Source of the DNA: Jeotgalibacillus alimentarius
GTDB taxonomy: Bacteria; Bacillota; Bacilli; Bacillales; Jeotgalibacillaceae
Length of the DNA: 64,000 nucleotides
Direction: 5' to 3'
Assembly (NCBI RefSeq): GCF_000829445.1
Contig: NZ_JXRQ01000015.1
Location: 62,001 to 126,000 of the forward strand
The notes under the pieces are model-generated. The model was not told the DNA's origin, did no database searches, and was given only the letters and a program-made list of their open reading frames with translations. A program made the translations under genes and the position numbers. Below are positions 52,305 through 61,029 of this stretch, one piece after another (positions within the stretch are counted from its first letter, which is position 1; every line of letters starts with the position of its first letter).

Positions 52305-52836
52305 GACCAGTCCCCCTTCTTTCCTGATAAATATAGGATGTTTTCAACTTCTCACTTCCGCGCCTGATACGCGTTTTGACTGTGGACAACGGCAGATTTA
52401 ATATATCTGCAATTTCCTGATAGGTCAGTTCCTGTTCAAAATGTAAAAGCAGCAGCTCACGATATTTCACAGGCATCGCCATCATCAGTGATAATACCTG
52501 TTCTTTTTCTTCACGGAGCACTGCCTGATCTTCAAGTGTCAGCCGCTCTGCTTTTTCACTTTCAAAGGAATGTTCAAATAGATTCACTTTCCGGTGATTC
52601 CAGCTTTTCAGATGATCTTTTGCTTTATTTGCCGCTATTTTATAGATCCATGTTTTAATAGAAGCTCTTCCTTCAAACGTGTCCCACTTTTCATAGACTG
52701 TCACGAACACATCCTGGGAGAGGTCACCTGCTGTTTCCCAATTTTTCACGTATGTATATATTAAATGTTTAATCGCTGTACCGTATTCATTCATCACAGC
52801 TTCGAGTCCTTCACGTTTCCCTGCAGAAGATTGCAT
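52297..52836 (-). CDS. ECF-type RNA polymerase sigma factor
   Basis: A 179-aa sigma-70 family factor with region 2 (DLSQDVFVTVYEKWDTFEGRAS, then IKTWIYKIAANKAKDH) and region 4 (PVKYRELLLLHFEQELTYQEIADILNLPLSTVKTRIRRG). It has no region 1.1 or 3, so it is ECF type and close to SigW/SigX/YlaC-like factors in form. The signal is unknown. GAGGAAG supports the ATG start. Its gene is first in the pair with the membrane partner. Confidence 0.92.
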   Translation of the reverse strand: MQSSAGKREGLEAVMNEYGTAIKHLIYTYVKNWETAGDLSQDVFVTVYEKWDTFEGRASIKTWIYKIAANKAKDHLKSWNHRKVNLFEHSFESEKAERLTLEDQAVLREEKEQVLSLMMAMPVKYRELLLLHFEQELTYQEIADILNLPLSTVKTRIRRGSEKLKTSYIYQERRGTGHE

Positions 52837-52942
52837 TCACTCACTTCCTCTTTCAGATTGTTACTATGTAGACGAACGATATTTTATCATCGATTCATTT
52901 ATTTTACAGCACGCTATTTGTTTGAAAATTCCCAAAACAATC

Positions 52943-52972
52943 TTGACGGATCTTTTTGTAAACGTTTACAAT
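52943..52972 (+). promoter_or_regulatory. Promoter with CRE (CcpA site) for the acyl-CoA synthetase gene
   Basis: TTGACG (52943), 18 bases, TACAAT (52967). The perfect palindrome TGTAAACGTTTACA (52957-52970) overlaps the spacer and the -10 and matches the CRE consensus WTGNAARCGNWWWCA. A site at this place represses in the presence of preferred sugars through CcpA. Confidence 0.85.
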
Positions 52973-53048
52973 AATCAGAGTAGGCATGGGCGCTGAGCGA
53001 GCGTTCAATCGACATGTACAACATAGAATATCAAACGGGGGAATGGGT

Positions 53049-54629
53049 ATGAATGCTGAAAACTTAATTGCACCTGAACAGTACAATATCGCAAAAGAAC
53101 TGGACCAGTTTGCATCGGATGATCAGAGGATTGCGATCAGATGGCTCGATGACAAACAGAACAGACGTGACGTTTCCTATAAAGAGCTTGTTGAACGGAC
53201 GAATCAGTTCGCACTTGCTTTGAAGAGTAAAGGAATCTCTAAAGGCGATAAAGTACTGATTATCCTGCCGCGGATTCCGGAAGCTTATATGAGCTATCTT
53301 GCCTGTCTGAAAGCCGGTATTATTGCGATTCCATGTTCTGAAATGCTGCGCAAAAAAGACCTGGCCTACCGGATGAAGCATGCCAATGCAAAAGGGGTCA
53401 TTGCATTCCACGAGACCACAGCTGAAGTGAACGCCATTGATGAAGAACTGCAGGCATTACATAATAAACTGATTGTCGGTGGAACTGAAGATGGCTGGAA
53501 TTCACTTGAAGCACTTGCCAATCAACAGTCTGCTGAATACGACGGAGAACCGACTTCCCGACACGATACAGCTTTTCTTCCTTATACATCAGGAACAACA
53601 GGCAATCCTAAAGGGGTTATTCATACACATGCCTGGGGTTACGCACACGTCAGAACCGCTGCAAAAGAGTGGCTTGGCGTTCAGGAAGGTGACCTCGTAT
53701 GGGCAACAGCAGCACCAGGCTGGCAGAAATGGATCTGGAGTCCATTCCTTTCAACGATTACACTCGGCGCGACTGCATTCGTCTACCACGGCGGCTTTAA
53801 CGCTGAAACCTATATGGAATATCTTGAAAAAGAAAAAATCAATGTACTTTGCTGCACACCAACTGAATATCGTCTGATGGCAAAGCTTGAAAACCTTTCA
53901 TCTTATAAGCTTCCTGAGCTGCGCAGTGCAGTATCTGCCGGTGAGCCGCTGAATCGTCCAGTGATCGAAGCATTCAAAAACGCTTTCGATGTTATTGTAC
54001 GTGACGGATATGGTCAGACAGAGAATACGCTGCTCGTTGGTACATTGCAGGGAATGGAAGTAAAGCCGGGTTCAATGGGCAAGCCTACACCTGGTAACAA
54101 TGTAGAAATCATTGATGAGCACGGCCAGCCTGCCAAGACAGGTGAAGTCGGTGATATCGCCGTTCATAAAGACTGCCCTGCACTCTTTACTGAATACTAC
54201 AATGATCATGAACGCACGCAAGCGGCCTACAGAGGTGACTGGTATTTAACCGGGGATCAGGCCACGCGTGATGAAGACGGCTACTTCTGGTTTGAAGGAC
54301 GCAGCGATGATATTATCATCAGCTCAGGGTACACGATCGGACCATTTGAAGTAGAAGATGCACTGCTGAAGCATCCTGCTGTCCGTGAATGTGCAGTTGT
54401 GGCTGCACCTGATGAGATCCGCGGCAGCATCGTAAAAGCTTACGTTGTGCTGCGCGATGACAATGCAACGGGCGATGACTCCCTTGTAAAAGAGCTGCAG
54501 AATCACACGAAGGAAATGACAGCTCCCTATAAGTATCCAAGACAGATTGAATTTATCAGCGAGCTGCCAAAAACCACTTCGGGTAAAATTCGACGGATTG
54601 AGTTGAGACAGAAAGAACAGCAGAAATGA
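53049..54629 (+). CDS. Acyl-CoA synthetase (MbcS/medium-chain type)
   Basis: Adenylate-forming enzyme of 526 aa that activates a short-, branched- or medium-chain acid to its CoA ester. P-loop YTSGTTGNPKGVIHTH, A5 motif DGYGQTE, A7 YLTGDQATRDEDGYFWFEGR, hinge RSDDIIISSGY, and the catalytic lysine in KTTSGKIRR near the C-terminus. It resembles B. subtilis MbcS (YtcI). The ATG at 53049 is eight bases after GGGGG. CRE control fits a catabolic role. Confidence 0.88.
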   Translation: MNAENLIAPEQYNIAKELDQFASDDQRIAIRWLDDKQNRRDVSYKELVERTNQFALALKSKGISKGDKVLIILPRIPEAYMSYLACLKAGIIAIPCSEMLRKKDLAYRMKHANAKGVIAFHETTAEVNAIDEELQALHNKLIVGGTEDGWNSLEALANQQSAEYDGEPTSRHDTAFLPYTSGTTGNPKGVIHTHAWGYAHVRTAAKEWLGVQEGDLVWATAAPGWQKWIWSPFLSTITLGATAFVYHGGFNAETYMEYLEKEKINVLCCTPTEYRLMAKLENLSSYKLPELRSAVSAGEPLNRPVIEAFKNAFDVIVRDGYGQTENTLLVGTLQGMEVKPGSMGKPTPGNNVEIIDEHGQPAKTGEVGDIAVHKDCPALFTEYYNDHERTQAAYRGDWYLTGDQATRDEDGYFWFEGRSDDIIISSGYTIGPFEVEDALLKHPAVRECAVVAAPDEIRGSIVKAYVVLRDDNATGDDSLVKELQNHTKEMTAPYKYPRQIEFISELPKTTSGKIRRIELRQKEQQK

Positions 54630-54633
54630 GAAA

Positions 54634-54671
54634 AAGCCTGGGACAAAAAAATTGTCTCAGGCTTTTCTTTT
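54634..54671 (+). terminator. Intrinsic terminator
   Basis: AAAAGCCTGGGACAA/TTGTCTCAGGCTTTTCTTTT after the synthetase gene. Confidence 0.88.
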
Positions 54672-54677
54672 ATAAAC

Positions 54678-54822
54678 GTTTCACTGCGCTTCAGGCGGAC
54701 GCTTTCCGGACGGTGGACCGTTTTGTGGTCCGATATAGCCTCCTCGCCTTCGGCTGCGGGGTCTCAGCTTCCCACTTATCGTCCCGGAGTCGCCACCTTC
54801 CGCTCCGCTGCACTTAGATACT
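54678..54822 (-). repeat. Intergenic repeat, family B-like copy 5 (divergent)
   Basis: GGCGGACGCTTTCC, TATAGCCTCCTCGCCTTCGG, GCGGGGTCTC and CCTTCCGCTCCGCTGCA share the layout and key words of family B, but the terminal sequences differ. An inner GGACCGTTTTGTGGTCC hairpin is present. The gap 54630-54871 has this and the terminator only. Confidence 0.68.
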
Positions 54823-54871
54823 ATTTAAAAATTCGTTTCATTCATCTAGTAATATCTTTTTGTTCCGGCTT

Positions 54872-55396
54872 TTAATGTTCGTCATGACCTTCTTCATCTT
54901 CGTGGCCATCATTTGAGCCTTCATCTTCACCCTGCTCACCTTCTCCATGACCGCCCATATGACTGCTTTCCTGATTGCCCGCATTTTCTTCAGCCGCAGC
55001 AATCTGCTCATCAGTCGGCTCGCCTATATGGAACTGCGTTTTTGGCATCACGTGCATATCGCGTGCAGTTGTGTGTGCCTGAACCGTATAGACACTTTCT
55101 TCAAATGTATAGGAAATCTCATAGATGCCGTTTTCAGCATGTGACGCTTCTACGCGTTCACTTTCCGTACCTGCAGCATCATTCCAGATCTCAAACAGCA
55201 CTTCATTGGCGTCATCAACAGCTTCTCCGCCCTGCATGACTTCCGCCTGCAGCATTGTCTCTTCACCTGGCACAGCATCTTCCGGAACCATGATCTCCAC
55301 TTCTACCATTTCAGGTAATTCGTTTGCAGCCTCTTCCTCCTGAGAGCAGGCCGCAAGCAGCAATACTGCCATTAACCCTATCATCCATTTCTTCAT
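54872..55396 (-). CDS. YtkA/FixH-like lipoprotein with His/Asp/Glu-rich tail
   Basis: A 174-aa lipoprotein with lipobox LLAAC (Cys17). A YtkA-like immunoglobulin fold (residues about 30-125: VEIMVPEDAVPGEETMLQAEV, then YEISYTFEESVYTVQAHTT). The tail of 40 residues is very rich in His, Glu, Asp and Gly (HMGGHGEGEQGEDEG), which suggests metal binding. It follows SCO, so a part in copper handling for cytochrome oxidase is inferred. AAAGGAG sets the ATG at 55396. Confidence 0.82.
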   Translation of the reverse strand: MKKWMIGLMAVLLLAACSQEEEAANELPEMVEVEIMVPEDAVPGEETMLQAEVMQGGEAVDDANEVLFEIWNDAAGTESERVEASHAENGIYEISYTFEESVYTVQAHTTARDMHVMPKTQFHIGEPTDEQIAAAEENAGNQESSHMGGHGEGEQGEDEGSNDGHEDEEGHDEH

Positions 55397-55491
55397 AGTC
55401 AGTTTCTCCTTTTCAACAACAATACACTCATTATAGCCCGTCAATGTGAAATGAACGTGAAGTCCTTTTAACATTCACATTTTATTCAAAA

Positions 55492-56046
55492 CTACTGCAG
55501 TTGTTTCACATCATCAACAATCTTCCCGACTGTGTTTTCTTCTGTAAAATTATACTCGCTGAAAATCCTGCCTTCCTGATCGATCACATAAAATGTGACA
55601 CCATGAAGCACCTGATCCGCGTCATCCGGCTTATTGACAAGTGACTGGAATTCTTCTCTCGCAAACTCCTCGATTTCCTGCTGGCTGTAACCGGTCAGCA
55701 TGTGCCAGTTACTGTCGTCCTCTGTGAACTGACCGAGAAACTCAGACAGCTTTTCAGGCGTATCCACTTCAGGGTCTACGCTGAATGAGACAATCTCAGC
55801 TTCAAGTCCTTCTTCTTTCAGTGATGCCTGAATATCAGCCATCTTAAACGTCATTGGCGGACAGACCGTATCACAGTTTGTAAAAATAAAGTCCGCAATC
55901 CATACCTTTCCCTCAAGCTCACTGCTGCCAAAGGCTTCCCCGTGCTGGTCTGTATATTCAAAGCTGCTGACCGGCGGAGTATCCGGTCCACTGCTGCAAG
56001 CTGTCAGCAGCATCGTAAATATGATGATCATCATCAATTTCTTCAT
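55492..56046 (-). CDS. SCO1/SenC family copper chaperone lipoprotein
   Basis: A 184-aa thioredoxin-fold lipoprotein with lipobox LLTAC (Cys17) and the copper ligands C58 and C62 (CDTVC) and H148 (VLHGVTF). It delivers copper to the Cu-A site of cytochrome c oxidase, or acts in thiol redox, outside the membrane (family knowledge). The start overlaps the kinase stop (ATGA), so it is in the operon of the two-component system. Confidence 0.92.
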   Translation of the reverse strand: MKKLMMIIIFTMLLTACSSGPDTPPVSSFEYTDQHGEAFGSSELEGKVWIADFIFTNCDTVCPPMTFKMADIQASLKEEGLEAEIVSFSVDPEVDTPEKLSEFLGQFTEDDSNWHMLTGYSQQEIEEFAREEFQSLVNKPDDADQVLHGVTFYVIDQEGRIFSEYNFTEENTVGKIVDDVKQLQ

Positions 56047-57419
56047 TCTGACTGTCCTTCTTTCGGAATTGTAATATGAATCTCAAATGCTTCTGTCTCA
56101 GGATCTATCCTGAATGTCCCATCCATCAGTCGGACAATTTCTTTGACGATCGCAAGGCCAAGCCCTGTCCCGCCCGACTGACGGTTCCGGTCGCGGTCAG
56201 CTCTGTAAAAACGCTCACCAAGCCGGTGTTTATCTGTTGCCGTAAGTTCTGAGTCATTGACCATCGTCAGCTTCATCATATGCTGATCCTCTTTTAGATG
56301 AATCGTTACAGCTGAAGCTGACGGTGCATATTTCACTGCATTTTCAATCAGGTTATAAAAGATCTGCTGCAGCCTTTTTGCGTCCTGCACGATAATCAGT
56401 TCTTCATCCGCATCAAGCTTAAAAACCAATGACTTCTCTTTTATTGAAAGTGAAAAGGTCTGAACGGTTTCATACAGCAGATCTGCAGCTGCAATCGGCT
56501 CTCTGTTAAATTCAGCATAGCCTTCCTGCAGGCGGTTCAGCTCTGTCAGATCTGACAAAAGCGTGTTCATCCGCTGTACTTCACTTTCAATCACAGAAAG
56601 AATCAGTTCTTTATCCTGATCACTCTTTTTAAGACGCTCTGTATATCCCTGAATATAAGTAAGCGGCGTTCTGACTTCATGCATAATATCAGCGAGGAAC
56701 TCCTGCTGCCTCTCTTCCTGATGCTGCAATGCCTCACTCATTCTGTTAAGCGCAGCGGATACCTGCCCAATCTCATCCATCTGCTTCACTTCAAGCCTGT
56801 TCTGATAATCCCCGGCTGACACCTTTTTTGAAAAGGATTCAATCGAAGCAAGCGGCCTGAATAATGACTCCCTGATTCTGCTGACAAACAGGCTGAGCAC
56901 GATGAAAAACAGCATACCGGCACCAATTAACAGTGGAATACTGCTGCCAAATACCTGCGCAAGCCCTTCAAGCGGCACGAAAATATACACATACCCTGCA
57001 GTCGATGTGCCATCTGTGATCGGATACACACCGCCAATCACTTCACGGCCATAATGATCGACGAATCCTTCCTTGAGTATCGACCGTCCTTCGAGCAATC
57101 CGGCACGATCAGACTCCTCCACGAGCATCTCACCGTCAATTTCATATGGAAACAGACGGTTCAGTTCATCAATATCGTCTGCGACAAGTACTTCATATTC
57201 AGAGACCACGTTATACCAGTGAATCTTTTCAATAATCTCTTCAGTCAACTCACCTGAATGATAATGCGCAGCTGTACGCTGGCCCTGTGATTCGACTGAT
57301 TCCCTGACCGTTGTTAAATAAAGATCTCTATAGGTGAAATGCAGGAAAATAAATGCCGCAAGCAACGTCACACCAATGCTTCCTACTAGTAAAAGAAGAA
57401 TCTTCCGGCTGAACGTCAC
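56043..57419 (-). CDS. Sensor histidine kinase
   Basis: A 458-aa kinase: helix 1 (residues about 8-28), an extracytoplasmic sensor of about 125 residues, helix 2 (about 160-180), HAMP (about 182-235), HisKA with H247 in ADIMHEVRTPLTYIQGY, and an HATPase domain (NLIENAVKYAP, GTGLGLAIVKEI). The operon with SCO and YtkA genes suggests it senses copper, oxidase status or a thiol signal (inference). It overlaps the regulator gene by four bases. Confidence 0.9.
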   Translation of the reverse strand: MTFSRKILLLLVGSIGVTLLAAFIFLHFTYRDLYLTTVRESVESQGQRTAAHYHSGELTEEIIEKIHWYNVVSEYEVLVADDIDELNRLFPYEIDGEMLVEESDRAGLLEGRSILKEGFVDHYGREVIGGVYPITDGTSTAGYVYIFVPLEGLAQVFGSSIPLLIGAGMLFFIVLSLFVSRIRESLFRPLASIESFSKKVSAGDYQNRLEVKQMDEIGQVSAALNRMSEALQHQEERQQEFLADIMHEVRTPLTYIQGYTERLKKSDQDKELILSVIESEVQRMNTLLSDLTELNRLQEGYAEFNREPIAAADLLYETVQTFSLSIKEKSLVFKLDADEELIIVQDAKRLQQIFYNLIENAVKYAPSASAVTIHLKEDQHMMKLTMVNDSELTATDKHRLGERFYRADRDRNRQSGGTGLGLAIVKEIVRLMDGTFRIDPETEAFEIHITIPKEGQSE

Positions 57420-58093
57420 AACGATGCCTCCAGTCTGTATCCGACTCCGCGCACCGTTTTGATCCGGTCACTCTCTTCAGGAAGCTTCATCCGGAGTGTC
57501 TTCATATGCGTATCCACCGTTCGCTCAGACCCTGGATAATCCGGCCCCCAGATAAGCTCCATGATCCTTGATCTTGTAACTGTATGCCCTTCATGCTTCA
57601 TAAGCAGTGCGAGCATGTCAAATTCCTTTTTCGTTAAAGGCACAAGCCTGCCGTCAGACTTTGCCTCTATATATTCAAGATCAAGTGACAGTTTCCCTGA
57701 ACTGATTACCTGTGAAGGCTGGCGTAATCCTGCACGTCTGATCACCGTCTCAATTCGCGCGATCAGCTCTCCTGAATGAAACGGCTTCACCATATAATCA
57801 TCCGCTCCAAGACGCAGCCCCTTCACCTTATCGAGCTCTTCCCCTCTTGCAGAGAGAAAAATAAAAGGAATGTCAGAGTGCTTCCTGATTTCCTCAAGCA
57901 GTTCAAAACCGTCCATAAACGGCATCATAATATCCACGACCATCACATCCGGCTGGTCGCGCTTAAAAAGCTGCAGCGCCTCCACACCGTTTGCCGCTTC
58001 TGACACTTCAAATTGTTCTTCTATTAAAAAAGAGGCAATCAGCTCTCTCATCGGCTGTTCATCCTCTACAATCAGCACTTTATAGCCTGACAT
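57416..58093 (-). CDS. OmpR/PhoB-family response regulator
   Basis: A 225-aa regulator: receiver with D10/E11 and phosphoacceptor D54 (VVDIMMP), K in SARGEE...DYMVKPF, and a C-terminal winged helix (LTKKEFDMLALLMKHEGHTVTRSRIMELIWG). First gene of a four-gene run regulator-kinase-SCO-YtkA. I use the ATG at 58093; the GTG at 58105 is within the ribosome site (AGGTG). Confidence 0.92.
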   Translation of the reverse strand: MSGYKVLIVEDEQPMRELIASFLIEEQFEVSEAANGVEALQLFKRDQPDVMVVDIMMPFMDGFELLEEIRKHSDIPFIFLSARGEELDKVKGLRLGADDYMVKPFHSGELIARIETVIRRAGLRQPSQVISSGKLSLDLEYIEAKSDGRLVPLTKKEFDMLALLMKHEGHTVTRSRIMELIWGPDYPGSERTVDTHMKTLRMKLPEESDRIKTVRGVGYRLEASL

Positions 58094-58180
58094 CAGTTGA
58101 TTCACCTGCTTTTATTAAAATGATACCGCTATTGTATCAGTTTTGTGTGAAGTTTGAGTGAAGTTGGGGGTTTGGGTGGT

Positions 58181-58327
58181 AGTGTGTGATAGGTGTTCGA
58201 CGGGAAATTTGGTGGGTTCGGCGGGAAATACCCGTGGTTCGGCACTTACACCGGTGGGTTCGGCGTTTAACATGTATGGTTCGACACAAAACTCTCACTG
58301 TTCGACACTTAGGGCCTTTTTACCCAC
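58181..58327 (-). repeat. 21-bp periodic array 4 (GTCGAAC core)
   Basis: On the minus strand head GTGGGTAAAAAGGCCCTAAG(T), then cores GTCGAAC, GTCGAAC, GCCGAAC, GCCGAAC, GCCGAAC, GTCGAAC; on the plus strand these start at 58300, 58279, 58258, 58237, 58216 and 58195, exactly 21 bp apart. Several units hold 6-8 bp palindromes (CACCGGTG, ACATGT). Total 147 bp; 13 bases past the T-run of the SDR terminator. Followed by the same AACCCCCAA...-type tail as arrays 2 and 3. Confidence 0.88.
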
Positions 58328-58340
58328 TCCATTCACACAC

Positions 58341-58373
58341 AAAAACCCCCACCTGCACCAGCCAGATGGGGGT
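58341..58373 (-). terminator. Intrinsic terminator of the SDR gene
   Basis: On the minus strand AACCCCCATCTGGCTGGTGCAGGTGGGGGTTTTT. Confidence 0.85.
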
Positions 58374-58386
58374 TAACCTAATTATA

Positions 58387-59220
58387 TTATATCCCGACCC
58401 GCTCTTCACTCCACCCCCAGAGTTCTTCCGCGAGCCATTCATTTGCTGCATCCTCGGACACATCAATTTCCTGCATCTGATAAAAATATTTACCGGTTAC
58501 GTCCTTCAGTTCAGGTGCTGTTGCCAGATAAACGGCTGTCGCACCGCCTTCTTCAGGCGATTGGAAAAATGGTTTCAGGATTTTATGAACGCCTTTTCCG
58601 AATTCTGTTTTACGATCCACGCCAAGATTGGTCGCTACGGCACCGGGATGGACGGCATTTGCTGTTACGTTTGTACCTTCAAGTCGCTTAGCGAGCGCTT
58701 TTGTGAAAAGGATATTGGCAAGCTTTGACCGTCCGTAAGCCTTTGCTACGTTATATCCTTTTTCAAAGTGAGGATCATCGAAGTCGATTTTGCCCCATTT
58801 ATGTGCACCGGAGCTGACTGTGACAACCCTGCCCTGGTCTGCTGCCTTCAGTTCATCAAGCAGCAGATTGGTCAGCAGAAAGTGTCCGAGATGATTCACG
58901 CCTAGGTGTGATTCAAAACGGTCATCTGTCAGCCTGCGTTTCACAGACACGACACCGGCATTATTAACCAGCACATCAAGCTTTGAAAACTTACTTTTGA
59001 ATTCTTCAGCAAAGTTTCTGATGCTTTCTAATGAGCCGAGGTCACACTGCATCAGTGTCAGTTCCTCAGAACGCGTCTGTTCTTTAGCAGAGATCCATGC
59101 GACTTTTCCGCGACGGGTATTTCTGCACATCATGACAACGTGGTAGCCCTGCTTTACGAGTTCAATGGTAGTGGTCAGTCCCATACCTGAGTTTGCGCCT
59201 GTGACTAATGCTGTTTTCAT
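58387..59220 (-). CDS. Short-chain dehydrogenase/reductase (retinol-dehydrogenase-like)
   Basis: A 277-aa classical SDR: nucleotide site TGANSGMGLTT, NNAGV (about 85), Ser in TVSSGAHKW, catalytic YGRSK with Tyr and Lys (about 157-161), and HPGAVATNLG. It is nearest the retinol dehydrogenase/WW-oxidoreductase-like branch; the substrate is unknown. AAAGGAG sets the ATG at 59220; the in-frame stretch before it is not translated. Confidence 0.88.
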   Translation of the reverse strand: MKTALVTGANSGMGLTTTIELVKQGYHVVMMCRNTRRGKVAWISAKEQTRSEELTLMQCDLGSLESIRNFAEEFKSKFSKLDVLVNNAGVVSVKRRLTDDRFESHLGVNHLGHFLLTNLLLDELKAADQGRVVTVSSGAHKWGKIDFDDPHFEKGYNVAKAYGRSKLANILFTKALAKRLEGTNVTANAVHPGAVATNLGVDRKTEFGKGVHKILKPFFQSPEEGGATAVYLATAPELKDVTGKYFYQMQEIDVSEDAANEWLAEELWGWSEERVGI

Positions 59221-59274
59221 ATGTACGCACTCCTTTAGATGAGAAAGATTTTGTCTATTATAACAGATCAATTG

Positions 59275-59308
59275 AAAAAAGCTCCCCTGCTGGGTGCAGA
59301 GGAGCAGT
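59275..59308 (-). terminator. Intrinsic terminator of the siderophore uptake operon
   Basis: On the minus strand ACTGCTCCTCTGCACCCAGCAGGGGAGC followed by TTTTTTC, close after the binding-protein gene. Confidence 0.85.
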
Positions 59309-59313
59309 AAAGC

Positions 59314-60252
59314 TTATTGAATACCTGTATGAATTTCATTGACCATTTCCTGAACAGATACCAGTCCGCCGCCTGAGAGGTACCAGTAGTCCGGGTCAAG
59401 GTAGATGATGTTGCCATTTTCATACGCCTGTGTGCCTGCGATGAATTCATTTTCAACCACCTGTTTTGCTGAAGATTCTCCCCCTACTGCTGCGCCGCGG
59501 TCTACGACAAAGATATATTGTGGATCTTCTTCTACAATATATTCATAAGAGATGCTTTGGCCATGTGTTGATACTTCAATTGTATCGTCTGCCGGTGTGA
59601 AGCCGAATACGTCATGAATGATGCCGAAGCGTGATCCTGCGCCGTATGCACTGATTTTACCGTCGTTCGCAAGCGTCACCAGTGCTTCTAAGTCCTGAGA
59701 AGTTACTTCTTCATTTAATTCATCGATCGAAGCGTTGATTGTCTCAAGCTGTTCAGCAGCTTCTTCTTCTTTCTCAAAAAGCTCAGCAAGCGTTGTTACG
59801 TTTTGTTCAAATGATTCCATGTAATTTTGTGTATCAACACCCATGTGAATCGTTGGAGCGATGGCCTCAAATTCTTCGTAAAGATCTGCCTGGCGCCCTG
59901 AAATGATAATGAGATCAGGGTCCATTGCATTAATCGCTTCAAAGTCAGGCTCTTTTAATCCGCCGACGTTTTTATAATCATCCCCTTCGTATTTAGACAG
60001 GTAAGAGGGAATATTCATTTGCGGGACCCCTGCAGCTTCAATGCCAAGTGCATCGAGTGTATCAAGCGTACCGAAATCAAACACGACAACTGATTGAGGA
60101 TTCTTTTCGAGCGTTGTTTCACCTAGTTCGTGTGTGATGGTCATTTCTTCTTTTTCTGCGGCTGATCCGGTCGTTGTTTCAGCACTTTCTTCTGATCCGC
60201 ATGCGCCAAGTACAAGCGCACCTGCAATAACCGGGAATAATAATTTCTTCAT
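59314..60252 (-). CDS. Siderophore-binding lipoprotein (FatB/YclQ-like)
   Basis: Substrate-binding protein of 312 aa of the periplasmic-binding class III type. Lipobox LGAC (Cys18). The N-lobe has VVVFDFGTLDTLDALG, a loop with VGGLKEPDFEAINAMDPDLIIISGRQ, and the C-lobe VVDRGAAVGGESSAKQ. These features fit the YclQ/FatB group, which binds petrobactin or other catecholate siderophores; the ligand is inferred. Last gene of the operon. Confidence 0.9.
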   Translation of the reverse strand: MKKLLFPVIAGALVLGACGSEESAETTTGSAAEKEEMTITHELGETTLEKNPQSVVVFDFGTLDTLDALGIEAAGVPQMNIPSYLSKYEGDDYKNVGGLKEPDFEAINAMDPDLIIISGRQADLYEEFEAIAPTIHMGVDTQNYMESFEQNVTTLAELFEKEEEAAEQLETINASIDELNEEVTSQDLEALVTLANDGKISAYGAGSRFGIIHDVFGFTPADDTIEVSTHGQSISYEYIVEEDPQYIFVVDRGAAVGGESSAKQVVENEFIAGTQAYENGNIIYLDPDYWYLSGGGLVSVQEMVNEIHTGIQ

Positions 60253-60270
60253 ATCTGATCCATCCTTTTT

Positions 60271-61029
60271 TTAAGCGTAGTACACGCAGATTTTATTTTC
60301 ATTTACGTCTTCAATGTTGATATCCATATCATAGATTTCTTTTAAAACTGATGGTTTAATGATGTCGTTTACAGTACCTTCACGGATGACGCGGCCATTT
60401 TTCATGGCGATGATATTGTCTGAGTAGCATGACGCAAAGTTGATGTCATGAATCACAATGACTACTGTTTTTCCGAGCTCATCCACGAGACGGCGAAGTA
60501 CCTTCATCATTTGAACAGCATGTTTCATATCAAGGTTATTGAGCGGTTCATCAAGCAGGATGTATTCAGTATCCTGAGCGATTACCATGGCGAGAAATGC
60601 GCGCTGCTTTTGCCCGCCGCTCAGCTCATCCAGATAGGTGTGCTGCAGGTCAGTAAGCTGCATGTAATCGATGGCTTCATCCACATAGCGTTCATCCTCA
60701 GCTGTCAGCTTCCCCTGTGAATAAGGAAACCGTCCGAATGAAACGAGTTCTCTGACTGTCAGCTTGAGTGTCATATGGTTCGCCTGTTTCAGAATAGACA
60801 CTTTCTTCGCAAGCTCACTGCCGCGGCATTTTGCTACATCAAGCTCGTCTATTCTGACCTCTCCTTCATCGGATGTGATCAGTCTGCTGACGATCGACAG
60901 TAATGTACTCTTCCCTGCACCATTCGGTCCGATCAAAGAAGTGATTTTCCCTTTTTCAACCTGAATCGATACGTCCTGTACGACTTTCTTTTTACCGAAA
61001 AATTTAACCACGTTACTGGCTGAAACCAT
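60271..61029 (-). CDS. Iron-siderophore ABC transporter ATPase (YclP-like)
   Basis: ATPase of 252 aa: Walker A GPNGAGKSTLLSI (about 34), signature LSGGQKQRAFLAMVIA, Walker B YILLDEPLNNLD, H in VIHDINFA. It powers ferric-siderophore import with the two permeases before it. The start is directly next to the stop codon of the preceding permease. AGGGAGCG supports the ATG. Confidence 0.92.
   Translation of the reverse strand: MVSASNVVKFFGKKKVVQDVSIQVEKGKITSLIGPNGAGKSTLLSIVSRLITSDEGEVRIDELDVAKCRGSELAKKVSILKQANHMTLKLTVRELVSFGRFPYSQGKLTAEDERYVDEAIDYMQLTDLQHTYLDELSGGQKQRAFLAMVIAQDTEYILLDEPLNNLDMKHAVQMMKVLRRLVDELGKTVVIVIHDINFASCYSDNIIAMKNGRVIREGTVNDIIKPSVLKEIYDMDINIEDVNENKICVYYA

Noticed and set aside
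58186-58728. 180-codon plus-strand ORF through array 4 and the SDR gene
   Set aside because: Its start is repeat sequence and the rest is antisense to the SDR gene; no ribosome site.
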